From assembly GCA_035498035.1 (NCBI GenBank), contig DATKAN010000016.1, forward strand, positions 1 through 64,000: a stretch of DNA of 64,000 nucleotides, written 5' to 3'. Positions 25,627-34,661 of this stretch are shown here, piece after piece. The notes below the pieces were generated by a model. That model was not told where the DNA came from. It saw nothing but the letters and a program-made list of their open reading frames with translations, and searched no databases. This DNA comes from Nitrospiria bacterium. Lineage in GTDB: Bacteria; Nitrospirota; Nitrospiria; JACQBZ01. Position numbers and translations under genes: made by a program. How positions within the stretch are numbered: the first letter of the stretch is position 1; every line of letters begins with the position of its first letter.

Positions 25627-25808
25627 CCAGCGAGCCAAGCGAGCGAGAGGGGGAGGTCGAAAATTCCCCGTCAGGGGGATTCTCCCCTATTTGCCGTTTA
25701 CGATTTACTCCCCTCGCCGGGGAATTTTAGTAAATCGAGAATGGTAAATCGAAAATAGGGAAAACAGAACCCTCGAAAGACTGAATGGACGGGGCGGCGC
25801 GAGCCCCT
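25627..25808. repeat. Long composite copy of repeat family A with nested inverted repeats
   Basis: The ends are those of family A (CCAGCGAGCCAAGCGAGCGA at 25627 and GGGGCGGCGCGAGCCCCT at the right). Inside, AAAATTCCCCG (25660-25670) pairs with CGGGGAATTTT (25718-25728), CCCTATTT (25685-25692) with AAATAGGG (25753-25760), and CGATTTAC (25701-25708) with GTAAATCG at 25730 and 25744. It fills the gap between hydrogenase and ATPase genes; no gene is seen in it. Confidence 0.75.
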
Positions 25809-25818
25809 ATTATAGAAG

Positions 25819-27108
25819 TCAATCGCGTTCATACGTCATGCGCAGAAAATGGGTGGCGCACGAGATGCACGGATCGTAATTGCGTATGGTTTGCTCGCAC
25901 CGCAGGCCGAGCTCCTCCTTCGGAAGGTTCACGTGGGCCTGGATAAACCGTCGGAGATCGTCCTCGATCATCGTCTGGTTCTGGGACGTCGGCGGGACGA
26001 TCTTGGCCTCCTCAATCACGCCCGCGTCATCCACGCGGTATCGATGATAGAGGGCGCCCCGCGGGGCTTCGGTGCAGCCGTAACCGGTTCCCGCACGGGG
26101 CCGGATCGGAACGGCGGGCCGGTCCGGCCGCTCGTAGCCTTCGATGATCCGGAGCGCCTCGTCGCAGGCCTGGAGGATCTCGATGCTCCGGACGACGATG
26201 CTCCGGAACGGATTTCGGCAGACGGCGGAGAGGCCGGCGGCGCGGGCCGCTTCCCGGGCGACCGGCGAGAGCCGGTCGAAGTTCAGGCTGTAGCGGGCGA
26301 TCGGGCCGACAAGGTAAGCACCCCGGTTCTTCAATCGCGAATGCAGGGCGTGGCTGTGCGGCACCTGTTCCTCGACGAAGCGGTCCTCGTACTCGTGTAC
26401 CGCGATATCCAGGCCCCGGTTCGAGACCAGACGGCCTTCGTTGAACGGATACTCAAGCGGATGGCGAAGCCCGACGAACTCGTAGTCCTGTTCAAACTCC
26501 GGACACGGCAATGCCGCCGTCCACCGAACGGTCTCCAGCGCCGCCTCCCGCGACCAGCGGAGCCGCTCGGCCAGCGGGGCGAGTTCGCGCCGGGTGGGAA
26601 CCTTATAGAAACCTCCGACGCAGACATTGACGGGATGCACCTCCCTTCCGCCCAGGAGACGGAGGATCTCGTTTCCCGTCTGCTTCAGCCGAAGACCCCG
26701 CTCGAGGATCTCCGGATGATCCCTTCCCATCCGGAGTGCGTCGGGATAGCCGAGGAAGTCCGGCGCGTGAAGCAGATAGACATGAAGGGCGTGGCTCTCG
26801 ATCCACTCGCCGCAATAGATCAGACGGCGGAGCGCGCGAAGCGGACCGTCCACCTCGACGCCGAAGGCGTTCTCCATCGCATGCACCGCGCTCATCTGGT
26901 AGGCGACGGGACAGATGCCGCAGATCCGCGCGGTGATGTCCGGGGCCTCCCCGAAGGTCCGACCCCGCAGCAGCGCCTCGAAAAAGCGCGGCGGCTCGAA
27001 GATCTCCAATCGGACCTCCTTGACCGCATCGCCCTTGATCTTTACATAGAGTGCGCCCTCGCCCTCGACCCGGGCGAGATTCTTCACCTTAATCGTTTTT
27101 TCCTTCAT
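25819..27108 (-). CDS. hydA: Group 3b [NiFe] hydrogenase large (alpha) subunit
   Basis: A 429-residue catalytic subunit of a cytosolic NAD(P)-linked hydrogenase/sulfhydrogenase. The Ni-Fe site cysteines are C63 and C66 in RICGICPV and C414 and C417 in DPCISCATH. After His420 only nine residues remain (FLRMTYERD), a short tail for a protease-processed subunit. ATG 27108 overlaps the small-subunit stop by 20 bases and the next start upstream would enter that gene further. It is last in the order beta-gamma-delta-alpha, the arrangement known for group 3b enzymes. Confidence 0.93.
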   Translation of the reverse strand: MKEKTIKVKNLARVEGEGALYVKIKGDAVKEVRLEIFEPPRFFEALLRGRTFGEAPDITARICGICPVAYQMSAVHAMENAFGVEVDGPLRALRRLIYCGEWIESHALHVYLLHAPDFLGYPDALRMGRDHPEILERGLRLKQTGNEILRLLGGREVHPVNVCVGGFYKVPTRRELAPLAERLRWSREAALETVRWTAALPCPEFEQDYEFVGLRHPLEYPFNEGRLVSNRGLDIAVHEYEDRFVEEQVPHSHALHSRLKNRGAYLVGPIARYSLNFDRLSPVAREAARAAGLSAVCRNPFRSIVVRSIEILQACDEALRIIEGYERPDRPAVPIRPRAGTGYGCTEAPRGALYHRYRVDDAGVIEEAKIVPPTSQNQTMIEDDLRRFIQAHVNLPKEELGLRCEQTIRNYDPCISCATHFLRMTYERD

Positions 27109-27877
27109 GCGCTTCACTCTCTTTGCGGAAGGCCTCGGCATTGGCGTTGAAGCCGCGGAAGAGCCGCACGAGATCCGGCTCCCCCACCCCGAGGCGGCTC
27201 CACCAACGGCTCAGGGACGCCGTGTTGGGAGTTTCTTTCGGGCCGAAGCAGCCGTAACAACCGCGGTCGTAGGACGGGCAGATCGCGCCGCATCCCGCAT
27301 GGGTCACGGGACCGAGACAGGGCGTGCCGTGCGCCACCATCACGCAGACGTTCCCGCGGAGCTTGCACTCGACGCAGACGCTGTGGGAGGGCGTGTTCGG
27401 CCTGCGGCCGTGCAGGAAGGCGCTGATCACCTCCACCAGCTGGCCCTTGTCGATGGGACAACCCCGGAGCTCGAAATCGACGGCCACGTGATCCGAGATC
27501 GGCGTCGAGGTGGCGAGCGTCCGGATATACTCCGGACGGGCATACACGATCGAGGTAAATTCCCGGACATCCTGAAAATTACGGAGGGCCTGAATGCCGC
27601 CGGCCGTCGCGCAGGCGCCGATCGTAATCAGAAATTTCGAGACCCGCCGGACCTCCCGGATCCGTTCGACGTCTCCCGGTGTCGTAATCGAGCCCTCCAC
27701 CAGCGACAGGTCATAGGGCCCCTTCGCGACCGCCCGCGACGCTTCCAGAAAATGGGCGATCGTGACCCGTCCGGCGATCGTCAGCAACTCGTCCTCGCAA
27801 TCCAGAAGACTCAACTGACACCCGTCGCAGGAGGCGAATTTCCAGACGGCCATTTTCGGTTTGCGGCGGCTCGCCAT
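27089..27877 (-). CDS. hydD: Group 3b [NiFe] hydrogenase small (delta) subunit
   Basis: A 262-residue electron-transfer subunit without a Tat signal, so cytosolic. The proximal cluster ligands are C17 and C20 ([13 protein letters not shown]) with GACATAGG and RGCPIDK; further clusters are bound by the cysteine-rich region [12 protein letters not shown] through [20 protein letters not shown] 27877 follows the gamma-subunit stop immediately; ATG 27889 within the gamma gene is possible. The gene overlaps the large subunit by 20 bases. Confidence 0.92.
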   Translation of the reverse strand: MASRRKPKMAVWKFASCDGCQLSLLDCEDELLTIAGRVTIAHFLEASRAVAKGPYDLSLVEGSITTPGDVERIREVRRVSKFLITIGACATAGGIQALRNFQDVREFTSIVYARPEYIRTLATSTPISDHVAVDFELRGCPIDKGQLVEVISAFLHGRRPNTPSHSVCVECKLRGNVCVMVAHGTPCLGPVTHAGCGAICPSYDRGCYGCFGPKETPNTASLSRWWSRLGVGEPDLVRLFRGFNANAEAFRKESEAHEGKND

Positions 27878-27878
27878 T

Positions 27879-28715
27879 TTAAATTTCATCCATCTCGAAC
27901 CAGGTCCGGATCCGGTCATAGCGATACACGGGCCCGTCCTTGCAGATGAACGACGGGCCGAATTGGCAGCGGCCGCAAAATCCGATGGCGCATTTCATGT
28001 TCCGCTCCAGCGAGAGATAGATCCGCTCCGCCGGCAGCCCTTGGGCCAGGAGGTCCCGCGCGGCGCTTTGCATCATCCGCTCGGGACCGCACATCATGAC
28101 AAGGCTCTTGCCGGCGTCGATCCGGACCTGACGGAAGAGATTCGTGACGATGCCGACCTTGTATTTCCATTCCCGGTCCGGATGGTCCGCCGTGAGGTAG
28201 ACCTCCGTATCCGGAAGCTTCCGCCAGGCCCGAAACCGGGCGCGGTAGAGCAGGTCCTTCGGCGTCTTGACCCCGTGGAAGATCTTGAGGCCGCCGTAGC
28301 GGTCGCGCCGATGGGCGACGTAGTTGATCACCGAGACGACGGGGGCGCATCCCAGTCCGCCCGTCACGATCACCACATCCATGTCCCGCGCCTCTTCCAG
28401 GGGCCACCAGCTACCGTAGGGACCCCGAATGCCCACCGTATCCCCCTCCTTCAACCCGACGAGGGCGTCCGTCACCTTTCCGACATCGCGGATCGTGTGA
28501 TCCAGAACCCCGGGCTGGTCCGGGTCCGACACGATCGAGATCGGAACCTCGCCCACCCCGAAGACATAGAGCATGTTGAACTGACCGGGGCGAAACCGGT
28601 AGGCCCGCCGGATCGCCTCATCCCGAATTTTGAGCCGCACGGTATGGACCCGAAGGGCCTCCCGCCGTTTCCCGATCACCTCGGCCGGATAGGGAATCCA
28701 CGGATTCGAATTCAC
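27879..28715 (-). CDS. hydG: Hydrogenase/sulfhydrogenase gamma subunit, FAD/NAD(P)-binding
   Basis: A 278-residue ferredoxin-reductase-type subunit that passes electrons between NAD(P)H and the Fe-S clusters. An FAD-binding barrel ([22 protein letters not shown]) is followed by a nucleotide-binding fold ([30 protein letters not shown]) and a C-terminal [2Fe-2S] site ([10 protein letters not shown]...C) as in dihydroorotate dehydrogenase electron-transfer subunits. The start is GTG 28715, overlapping the beta-subunit stop as GTGA; the open frame further upstream is only a shadow of the beta gene. Confidence 0.9.
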   Translation of the reverse strand: MNSNPWIPYPAEVIGKRREALRVHTVRLKIRDEAIRRAYRFRPGQFNMLYVFGVGEVPISIVSDPDQPGVLDHTIRDVGKVTDALVGLKEGDTVGIRGPYGSWWPLEEARDMDVVIVTGGLGCAPVVSVINYVAHRRDRYGGLKIFHGVKTPKDLLYRARFRAWRKLPDTEVYLTADHPDREWKYKVGIVTNLFRQVRIDAGKSLVMMCGPERMMQSAARDLLAQGLPAERIYLSLERNMKCAIGFCGRCQFGPSFICKDGPVYRYDRIRTWFEMDEI

Positions 28716-29836
28716 TTTTCCGTCTCCCGGATGGCGCGGACCTCCTCGGTGATGTCGATTCCGACGGGGCACCACGTGATGCAGCGCCCGCAGCCCACGC
28801 AGCCTGAGGTGCCGAATTGATCGATCCACGTGGCCAGCTTGTGCGTCATCCATTGGCGGTATCGGGACTTCACGGATGAGCGGACCGTCCCGCCGTGAAC
28901 GTAGGAGAAGTCCATCGTAAAACAGGAATCCCACTTCCGCCATCGTTCGGCGTGTTCGCCCGTCAGGTCCGTGACATCCTCCACCGTGGAACAAAAACAG
29001 GTCGGGCAGGCCAGGGTGCAGTTGGCGCAGGTCAGGCAGCGCGTCGCGACGTCGTTCCATCTTGGGTGCTCATAATTCCGATAGAGCAGCTCCTTGATGC
29101 CGGCCGTATCCATCGTCCGACCCATTTGAGACGCCGTTCGCTCCACGATGCGCTCCGCCGCCGCGCTCTCCTGTCCGGTCGCCTCCGTGCACGGGATCTC
29201 GCGAAGAACTTCGGCGCCGCGCTCGGTGCCGGCCTCCGCCACGAAAAAGTGGCGACCGGCCCGGTCGGGGGGCCGCGCGGGCTCCAACACCTCGGTCAGG
29301 ACCAGATCGAACCCGCCCGTGGCCTTGGGCCCCGTGTTCATCGAGACGCAGAAACAGGTCCCGCCGGCCTGTCCGCAGTTCACCGCGACGATAAAAAGAT
29401 CCTGTCGCTGGATCTGGTAAGCGGAATCCGGGGCGGCCCCGCCGATGAAGACCTTGTCCTGAATTGCGATTGCGTGCAGCTCGCACGAGCGGACCCCGAT
29501 GAACGCCCACTTGGGCGGTTTCTCATCCTCCGGAGTGATCCGAAACCCGTCCCCCTCGCGACGGGCCTGCCAGAGACGGGCGACCGGCGGAAACAAAAAT
29601 TTCTTCCAGGACTGCGGACCGACGGCGTATCCGAAAAGGGCCCCGTCGCTGCGTTTCTTCAGCCGATATCGGCCCCCCTCCTGCTCATCGGTCAACCCGA
29701 CCGGAAGATCGGCCGTCGAGGCCACGGCGTCATAGACGATCGCGCCGTCGCGAAGGGTGGGCCCGACCAGGTTGAAGCCCCGGCGCTTCAAGGCGTCAAA
29801 AAGGAGATCCAGAACATTTCGATCCAGGGTCGGCAT
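28712..29836 (-). CDS. hydB: Hydrogenase/sulfhydrogenase beta subunit, 4Fe-4S
   Basis: A 374-residue iron-sulfur subunit. The N-terminal ~240 residues match the 4Fe-4S dicluster/HydB-like domain (WAFIGVRSCELHAIAIQD, CGQAGGTCFCVSMNTGP), and two ferredoxin clusters follow (CLTCANCTLACPTCFC and CVGCGRCITWCPVGID). It wires the gamma flavoprotein to the small subunit. ATG 29836 lies just after the TGA of the Spy-like gene (3 bases), so it belongs to the same transcript. Confidence 0.92.
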   Translation of the reverse strand: MPTLDRNVLDLLFDALKRRGFNLVGPTLRDGAIVYDAVASTADLPVGLTDEQEGGRYRLKKRSDGALFGYAVGPQSWKKFLFPPVARLWQARREGDGFRITPEDEKPPKWAFIGVRSCELHAIAIQDKVFIGGAAPDSAYQIQRQDLFIVAVNCGQAGGTCFCVSMNTGPKATGGFDLVLTEVLEPARPPDRAGRHFFVAEAGTERGAEVLREIPCTEATGQESAAAERIVERTASQMGRTMDTAGIKELLYRNYEHPRWNDVATRCLTCANCTLACPTCFCSTVEDVTDLTGEHAERWRKWDSCFTMDFSYVHGGTVRSSVKSRYRQWMTHKLATWIDQFGTSGCVGCGRCITWCPVGIDITEEVRAIRETEK

Positions 29837-29839
29837 GGC

Positions 29840-30463
29840 TCAGTGGACCCGGGGATTGTCCGTCCCCGGAGCCGGCGAGCCCCCCCCCGGCATTTGCATT
29901 TTCGGATTCATCAACTTTTCTCCCGGCGATCCCGTCGAGTGGTCCATGCCGTGCCCCGGTTTTCTCATTTCCATCTCTTCGAGTTGTTGGCGCTGATCCG
30001 GCGTCAGAAGCGCCTTGATCTTCTCCCCGAGCGCCAGATGGCTGATCTCCAGCTCAGCCATCGCGTCATATTTTTCCTTCGTTTTGGCCTTCACCTTTTC
30101 CATATTGACCGGATCGGCCATCAGGAGCTCTTCGATTTCCACCCCGGCCATCCGGACCTTTCCAAAAATGGGGATCGCCTCCTTTTGATGCTGAAGCCGG
30201 AGGGTCTGGATCTTCTTCCGCTGGTCCGGGGCCAGGTCCAGATGGTTGATCGCCATCATCATCTGCCGGAAGTCCCTCATTCCGCCGTCCATACCCATCC
30301 CTTCATGATCCCCCATTCCCTCGTGCATGCCTCTTTCCTCATGCATGCCCATTTCATCGCCGTGCTTTTCCTCCCCCGACATCCCGTGCATCTGGGCCGG
30401 GACGACCGACGGGACCAGGGTCAATGCCAATCCGAACACGAACAACAACAATTTCCGATTCAT
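29840..30463 (-). CDS. Periplasmic Spy/CpxP-like Met/His-rich protein
   Basis: A 207-residue exported protein: signal peptide (MNRKLLLFVFGLALTLV, then PAQ), a Met/His/Gly/Glu-rich segment (about 25-60, repeated MHEGMGDHEGMGMDGGM-type units), then a helical LTXXQ-like domain with LDLAPDQRKKIQTLR and ALLTPDQRQQLEEME, and a second Met/His/Pro-rich tail. Spy/CpxP relatives act as chaperones or metal-stress proteins, and the Met/His stretches could bind Cu or Ni. It is joined directly to the hydrogenase operon, an unusual partner that might buffer nickel. Confidence 0.78.
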   Translation of the reverse strand: MNRKLLLFVFGLALTLVPSVVPAQMHGMSGEEKHGDEMGMHEERGMHEGMGDHEGMGMDGGMRDFRQMMMAINHLDLAPDQRKKIQTLRLQHQKEAIPIFGKVRMAGVEIEELLMADPVNMEKVKAKTKEKYDAMAELEISHLALGEKIKALLTPDQRQQLEEMEMRKPGHGMDHSTGSPGEKLMNPKMQMPGGGSPAPGTDNPRVH

Positions 30464-30499
30464 TTTTTTTCTCCTTTGGGATATACCTTTTATGCGAGC

Positions 30500-32215
30500 C
30501 TACCGGCCGGGTCCCTTTCTCAACCGGAGAAGAAACCAGGCCAGCAGGACGACAAACAACGACACCACCAGGGCGCTGAGCGAAAAACCGAGGACCTTCC
30601 TCGTGCCCTCCAGATATAAAAGGCCGATCATTCCGAAGAAGACGGCCGTCAGGACGATTCCCAGAATTCTCAGATCGTTCTGCCGGTCGAATTCCCGCTC
30701 GATCTCCTTCAGGTCGGCCGCATCGAATTTAATTCCGATCTCCCCCCTTTCCAGCTTGGTGAGAACATTCTGAACCCGCTCGGGAAGATCCTGCAGGAAC
30801 CCGACATAGTCCAGGACGTCCGCTTCGAGCGTCTCAAGCGTTTTTGCGGGACTGAACTGTTTCCACATCGCCTTTCTCACAAACGGCTCCAATTCCCGGT
30901 TAAAATCAAATTCCGGGTAGAGGGTCAACCCCATGGATTCGGTCGTCACCAGGGCCTTGCCGAACAACGCCAGGTCTCCCGGAAACCGGATGCCGTTCCG
31001 CGCCCCCCGGTTGATCACACGGAAAAAGGCCCAGGCCACGCTCGGCCGGCGCTCAGAGAAGAAAAATTCGCTCAGGATTCCGGCCACGTCTTTTTCGAAA
31101 CTTCCGACCTCGCTCTTCTCATCGATCAAGGCCATATGGAGGATATGCTTGGTGAATCCGTCGACGTCTTTGTTCACGAACGAGACGAGACAACTCAGGA
31201 GTTCCTTGCGGGTCCTTTGATCGAGGTATCCGACCATCCCGAAATCGTGAAGGCAGAGCCGGCCGTCCGGCATGGCGAAAAAATTTCCGGGATGCGGGTC
31301 GGCATGGAAAAATCCCGATATAAAAAATTGATGAAAGAGGGCGTCCACGCCGATCGAGGCCAATTGCCTGCGGTCCAGTCCGAGGGCCTTGATTTTGTCC
31401 AGGTCATTGGCCTTCACGCCGTGCGAGAACTCCATGGTAAGGACCCGGTGCGTCGTAAAATCCCAGAAGATCTTCGGAATGTAAATCTGCGGGTTTTCCT
31501 TGAAGATAAAGGAAAACCGTTCCGCATTGTGGCCCTCGAGTCCGAAATCGAGTTCCCGGTATGTCCAGTCGGCAAACTCCCGGACCACCCTCACCGGCTG
31601 ATAGACCCGCAGCTCGGGGATAAAACGCTCCGCCAGGCCGGCCAGGTAGTAAAAGATGTGGACATCCTGTTCGATCACCTTCCGGATGCCCGGCCTCTGG
31701 ATCTTGACGGCCACCTCGGTCCCGTCCCACAGCACCGCCCGGTGGACTTGAGCCAGCGAGGCCGCCGCCACGGGCTTCTCCTCGAATGCTTTGAAAACCT
31801 CGTCGGGGAAGCGGCCCGCCTCCTCCTTAAAAATGAGCCGGGCTTCCTCGCCGGGAAAGGTCGCCGCGTCGCTTTGAAATTTGGAAAGCTTCTCGGCCAA
31901 CGCTTCCCCGACCACGTCCGCCCTCAGGCTTAAGACCTGCCCCAGCTTGATAAACGTCGGGCCCAGGCGTTCCAGAACGGACCGGAGAACCTCCGGAGAC
32001 AAAACCGCCCGTCCCGTTTCCGTCCGGATCAGGCGCTCTCCCGGCGGCCGCCGCCTAAGGAAACCCGAGAGCCGGGACCAAAAGGGGATGAGATACTTCA
32101 GCCGGAGCTGTTCGATCAGCAGCCCCCCGCCCGATTCGCTCACCACCGTCAGGATCTTCCGCAGGCGGTTCAGGTCCGAAAGTCCCACTCTGAACGACCG
32201 GGCGTCACGAATCAT
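30500..32215 (-). CDS. ABC1/AarF/UbiB-family atypical kinase
   Basis: A 571-residue protein of the UbiB/AarF family, ATPase-like atypical kinases often linked to quinone or isoprenoid lipid metabolism. Visible hallmarks: the KxGQ motif in FIKLGQVLSLRADVV, the Ala-rich loop AAASLAQVHRA, EVAVKIQRPGI, the catalytic FFHADPHPGNFF and LHDFGMVGYLD. Two C-terminal membrane helices (LGIVLTAVFFGMIGLLYL and LVVSLFVVLLAWFLL). ATG 32215 has GGAG upstream and overlaps the PRPP synthetase stop by 11 bases. Confidence 0.9.
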   Translation of the reverse strand: MIRDARSFRVGLSDLNRLRKILTVVSESGGGLLIEQLRLKYLIPFWSRLSGFLRRRPPGERLIRTETGRAVLSPEVLRSVLERLGPTFIKLGQVLSLRADVVGEALAEKLSKFQSDAATFPGEEARLIFKEEAGRFPDEVFKAFEEKPVAAASLAQVHRAVLWDGTEVAVKIQRPGIRKVIEQDVHIFYYLAGLAERFIPELRVYQPVRVVREFADWTYRELDFGLEGHNAERFSFIFKENPQIYIPKIFWDFTTHRVLTMEFSHGVKANDLDKIKALGLDRRQLASIGVDALFHQFFISGFFHADPHPGNFFAMPDGRLCLHDFGMVGYLDQRTRKELLSCLVSFVNKDVDGFTKHILHMALIDEKSEVGSFEKDVAGILSEFFFSERRPSVAWAFFRVINRGARNGIRFPGDLALFGKALVTTESMGLTLYPEFDFNRELEPFVRKAMWKQFSPAKTLETLEADVLDYVGFLQDLPERVQNVLTKLERGEIGIKFDAADLKEIEREFDRQNDLRILGIVLTAVFFGMIGLLYLEGTRKVLGFSLSALVVSLFVVLLAWFLLRLRKGPGR

Positions 32216-33110
32216 TTGATTCGGACTCCAACATTTTACGCACACCGTCGGCCAATATGGCGGTCAGGTCGATGCCGTTGGTGACATGCGGAACGGTGTC
32301 GCAGGTCACCACCCGCGCGGCCCCAGCCTTCCGGAGATCCTCGTACGCCGGGCCGGCAAATATCGCGTGGATCCCGATGCAGACCGGGGGCGGCAGTCCC
32401 GCCTTCCGGAGCTGTCCGATCGTCTCGATCAGGGTCCGGCCCGTGGCGATGATATCGTCCACCAGCACCGGCGTGTGCTTTCGCCAACGTTGGACTTCGG
32501 AAACCGACACCTCCACCTCGCGGTCGCCGCGGCGAATCTTATCCAACACGAGGTAAGGCGCCCCGGCGCCTTTCGCCGCCTCGGACAGCCATTGGGCGCT
32601 TTCCGTATCGGGTCCGATCAACACCGGTGCTTGAATGTTCGCACGAATCCAATCCGAAATCAACGGGGCGGCATGAACGACGCCGGTCGGAATCGAATAG
32701 ATCTCGTTCAGCGACCCGCGGCGGTGAAGATGCGGGTCGACCGTCACCAGCCAATCGACGAATCCGGAGAGCAGCCGGGCAAAGTAAACCGAGCTGATCC
32801 CCTCCCCCGCTTGAAAGCGGCGGTCCTGCCGCATGTAGGCCAGATACGGAGCGATCAGACCGACCCGGGCCGCGCCCAGGTCCTTTGCGGCCGCCGCCAT
32901 AAAAATCAAGGGCCAAATTTTTTCATCGGGCCGGTCGAGGGTGCCGAATAAGGCCACGGCGCGTCTTTCGACCGGCGTGTCGATTCGCAGATAGGTTTCC
33001 CCGTCGGGAAAGCGGCGTACCGTCATTTTCCCCAATTCCGCATCGAGCCGGCCCGCGAGGGATCCCGCCCGATCGATATGGCCTGGCAACGGCAGGATCA
33101 GCGGTTTCAT
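32205..33110 (-). CDS. prs: Ribose-phosphate pyrophosphokinase (PRPP synthetase)
   Basis: A 301-residue enzyme making PRPP from ribose-5-phosphate and ATP. FPDGETYLRI near the N-terminus, APYLAYMRQDRRF (flexible catalytic loop) and the PRPP-binding VLVDDIIATGRTLIETI are intact. It is shorter and more divergent than the housekeeping bacterial Prs and resembles the archaeal-like form found beside AMP phosphorylases. Its ATG overlaps the phosphorylase stop (ATGA), so the two are coupled; one makes PRPP, the other yields ribose-1-phosphate or ribose-1,5-bisphosphate. Confidence 0.9.
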   Translation of the reverse strand: MKPLILPLPGHIDRAGSLAGRLDAELGKMTVRRFPDGETYLRIDTPVERRAVALFGTLDRPDEKIWPLIFMAAAAKDLGAARVGLIAPYLAYMRQDRRFQAGEGISSVYFARLLSGFVDWLVTVDPHLHRRGSLNEIYSIPTGVVHAAPLISDWIRANIQAPVLIGPDTESAQWLSEAAKGAGAPYLVLDKIRRGDREVEVSVSEVQRWRKHTPVLVDDIIATGRTLIETIGQLRKAGLPPPVCIGIHAIFAGPAYEDLRKAGAARVVTCDTVPHVTNGIDLTAILADGVRKMLESESNDS

Positions 33111-34636
33111 CCGGACTCTTCAATACTCACAATATCGGATTGGCCTTCCACATAGGCCAGGGCATAGTCGAGCTCGCCTTGCGCCTCGGCATGCACCGTG
33201 AACAGCGGCTGGCCTTTATCAACCCGTGTGCCGATCGGCGTGTGCAACTCAAGTCCCGAGGCCAAGTCCTTCGGAGCGCCGGACAACTTCGCGATCCGCG
33301 CCAGGCGGCGGTTGTCGATACTGGCCACGCGGCCGGCACGATCCGCAGCGACGACATGGGTGTGCGGGGCGCGGGGCGGCTCACGCATCCCCCCCTGGGC
33401 CTCGCAGATGGCCTGGAACTTCCGCCAGGCGCGCCCGTCATTGAGAATCGCCTCGGCCTCCGGGCGACCCCGGCCCTCCGGAACACGGGAGGAGAGCTCC
33501 AACACTCGGCCCGCAAGGAGCAAGGACCGCTCGCGCAAATCCTGCGGCGCGTTGCCATCGCACCGCAACACGGAGAGCACATCCCGTGCCTCCAACGCCG
33601 GGCCGAGGCCCCGGCCGACGGGCTGAGAACCGTCGGTGATCGCCACCCGCACCTCCAGGCCGACCGCCAGGCCCACGTCCTCCAGGCGCTTGGCCAGCGC
33701 CCGGGCCGCGTCGAGACTACGGACCTTGGCGGTCGGGCCCACCGGAAGATCGATCACGACGTGGCTCGACCCGGCCGCGACTTTCTTGGACAGGATCGAG
33801 GCCACGAGCTGTCCTTCGCTGTCCAGGTCCAGCGGCCGCTCCACCCGGATCAACACATCGTCCGCCGGGCTCAAACGGACGGCGCCGCCCCAGACGATGC
33901 AGCCCCCCTCCCGCTCCACCACACGACGCATGGGGGCGATATCGAGCGCGACCGGCGCCAGGATCTCCATCGTGTCGGCCGTCCCGGCGGGGGAGGTGAT
34001 CGCCCGGGAGGAAGTCTTCGGAATGATCAAGCCGAACGACGCCACGATCGGGACCACGACAAGCGTGGTGCGGTTTCCGGGGAGGCCGCCGATCGAATGT
34101 TTGTCCATGATCGGCGTTTGGCTCCACTCGATGCGCTGACCCACCCGGATCATCGCGCGCGTGAGCGACGCCGTCTCCTCCAGGTCGAGACGATCCCTGG
34201 CCGCGCAGGCCGTGATGAACGAGGCGAGATGCACATCGGAATATCGTCCCGCCGCGATGTCCCGCACGATCGCGTTCATCGCGTCGTCGCCGAGTCGCTT
34301 CCCATACACCTTCGCGCGCACATGGCCGAGGGATTCCAGGGGGGCCGCGTGCGAGAGGAGGATCCGATCCCCCTCCTTCGCGCCCAGAAGTCTCCAGGCC
34401 GCCTCGGACAGGCCGGCCTCCTCCGGCGCCAGGAGATCGGTCGTCACAATGTTGAGCGTGGCGATGATCGAACGCCCGCCGTGCTCGATTCGGATGCGCG
34501 ACTGGGCTTCAAACCCTTCGGAGCGGCAGACATGACAATCGCTGCGCATATAGATAATCGATTCCTGATAGGTATCGATCCCCAAGCGGCGGAGCCGCAG
34601 TGAATGAAAGGTCCCCGCCCCCCCGGCGTGGGTCAT
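33107..34636 (-). CDS. Thymidine/AMP phosphorylase family protein
   Basis: A 509-residue protein, longer than classical DeoA (~440) and with the extra N-terminal domain of AMP phosphorylases. Phosphorylase signatures include the SQTPIMDKHSIGGLPGNRTT loop (Lys-His-Ser, phosphate binding), ITSPAGTADTMEIL and AAGSSHVVIDLPVGPTAKV. Archaeal AMP phosphorylase converts nucleoside monophosphates plus phosphate to ribose-1,5-bisphosphate and base. The start at 34636 follows an AGGGGGG ribosome binding site. It lies between a beta-CASP nuclease and PRPP synthetase, suggesting salvage of RNA-derived nucleotides. Confidence 0.88.
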   Translation of the reverse strand: MTHAGGAGTFHSLRLRRLGIDTYQESIIYMRSDCHVCRSEGFEAQSRIRIEHGGRSIIATLNIVTTDLLAPEEAGLSEAAWRLLGAKEGDRILLSHAAPLESLGHVRAKVYGKRLGDDAMNAIVRDIAAGRYSDVHLASFITACAARDRLDLEETASLTRAMIRVGQRIEWSQTPIMDKHSIGGLPGNRTTLVVVPIVASFGLIIPKTSSRAITSPAGTADTMEILAPVALDIAPMRRVVEREGGCIVWGGAVRLSPADDVLIRVERPLDLDSEGQLVASILSKKVAAGSSHVVIDLPVGPTAKVRSLDAARALAKRLEDVGLAVGLEVRVAITDGSQPVGRGLGPALEARDVLSVLRCDGNAPQDLRERSLLLAGRVLELSSRVPEGRGRPEAEAILNDGRAWRKFQAICEAQGGMREPPRAPHTHVVAADRAGRVASIDNRRLARIAKLSGAPKDLASGLELHTPIGTRVDKGQPLFTVHAEAQGELDYALAYVEGQSDIVSIEESG

Positions 34637-34661
34637 GACACCCCCCTGACCGTTGAAAAAT

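Noticed and set aside
28715-29060. N-terminal extension of the hydrogenase gamma subunit
   Set aside because: Those residues are an out-of-frame reading of the beta-subunit Fe-S region; GTG 28715 with a GTGA overlap gives the normal family length.
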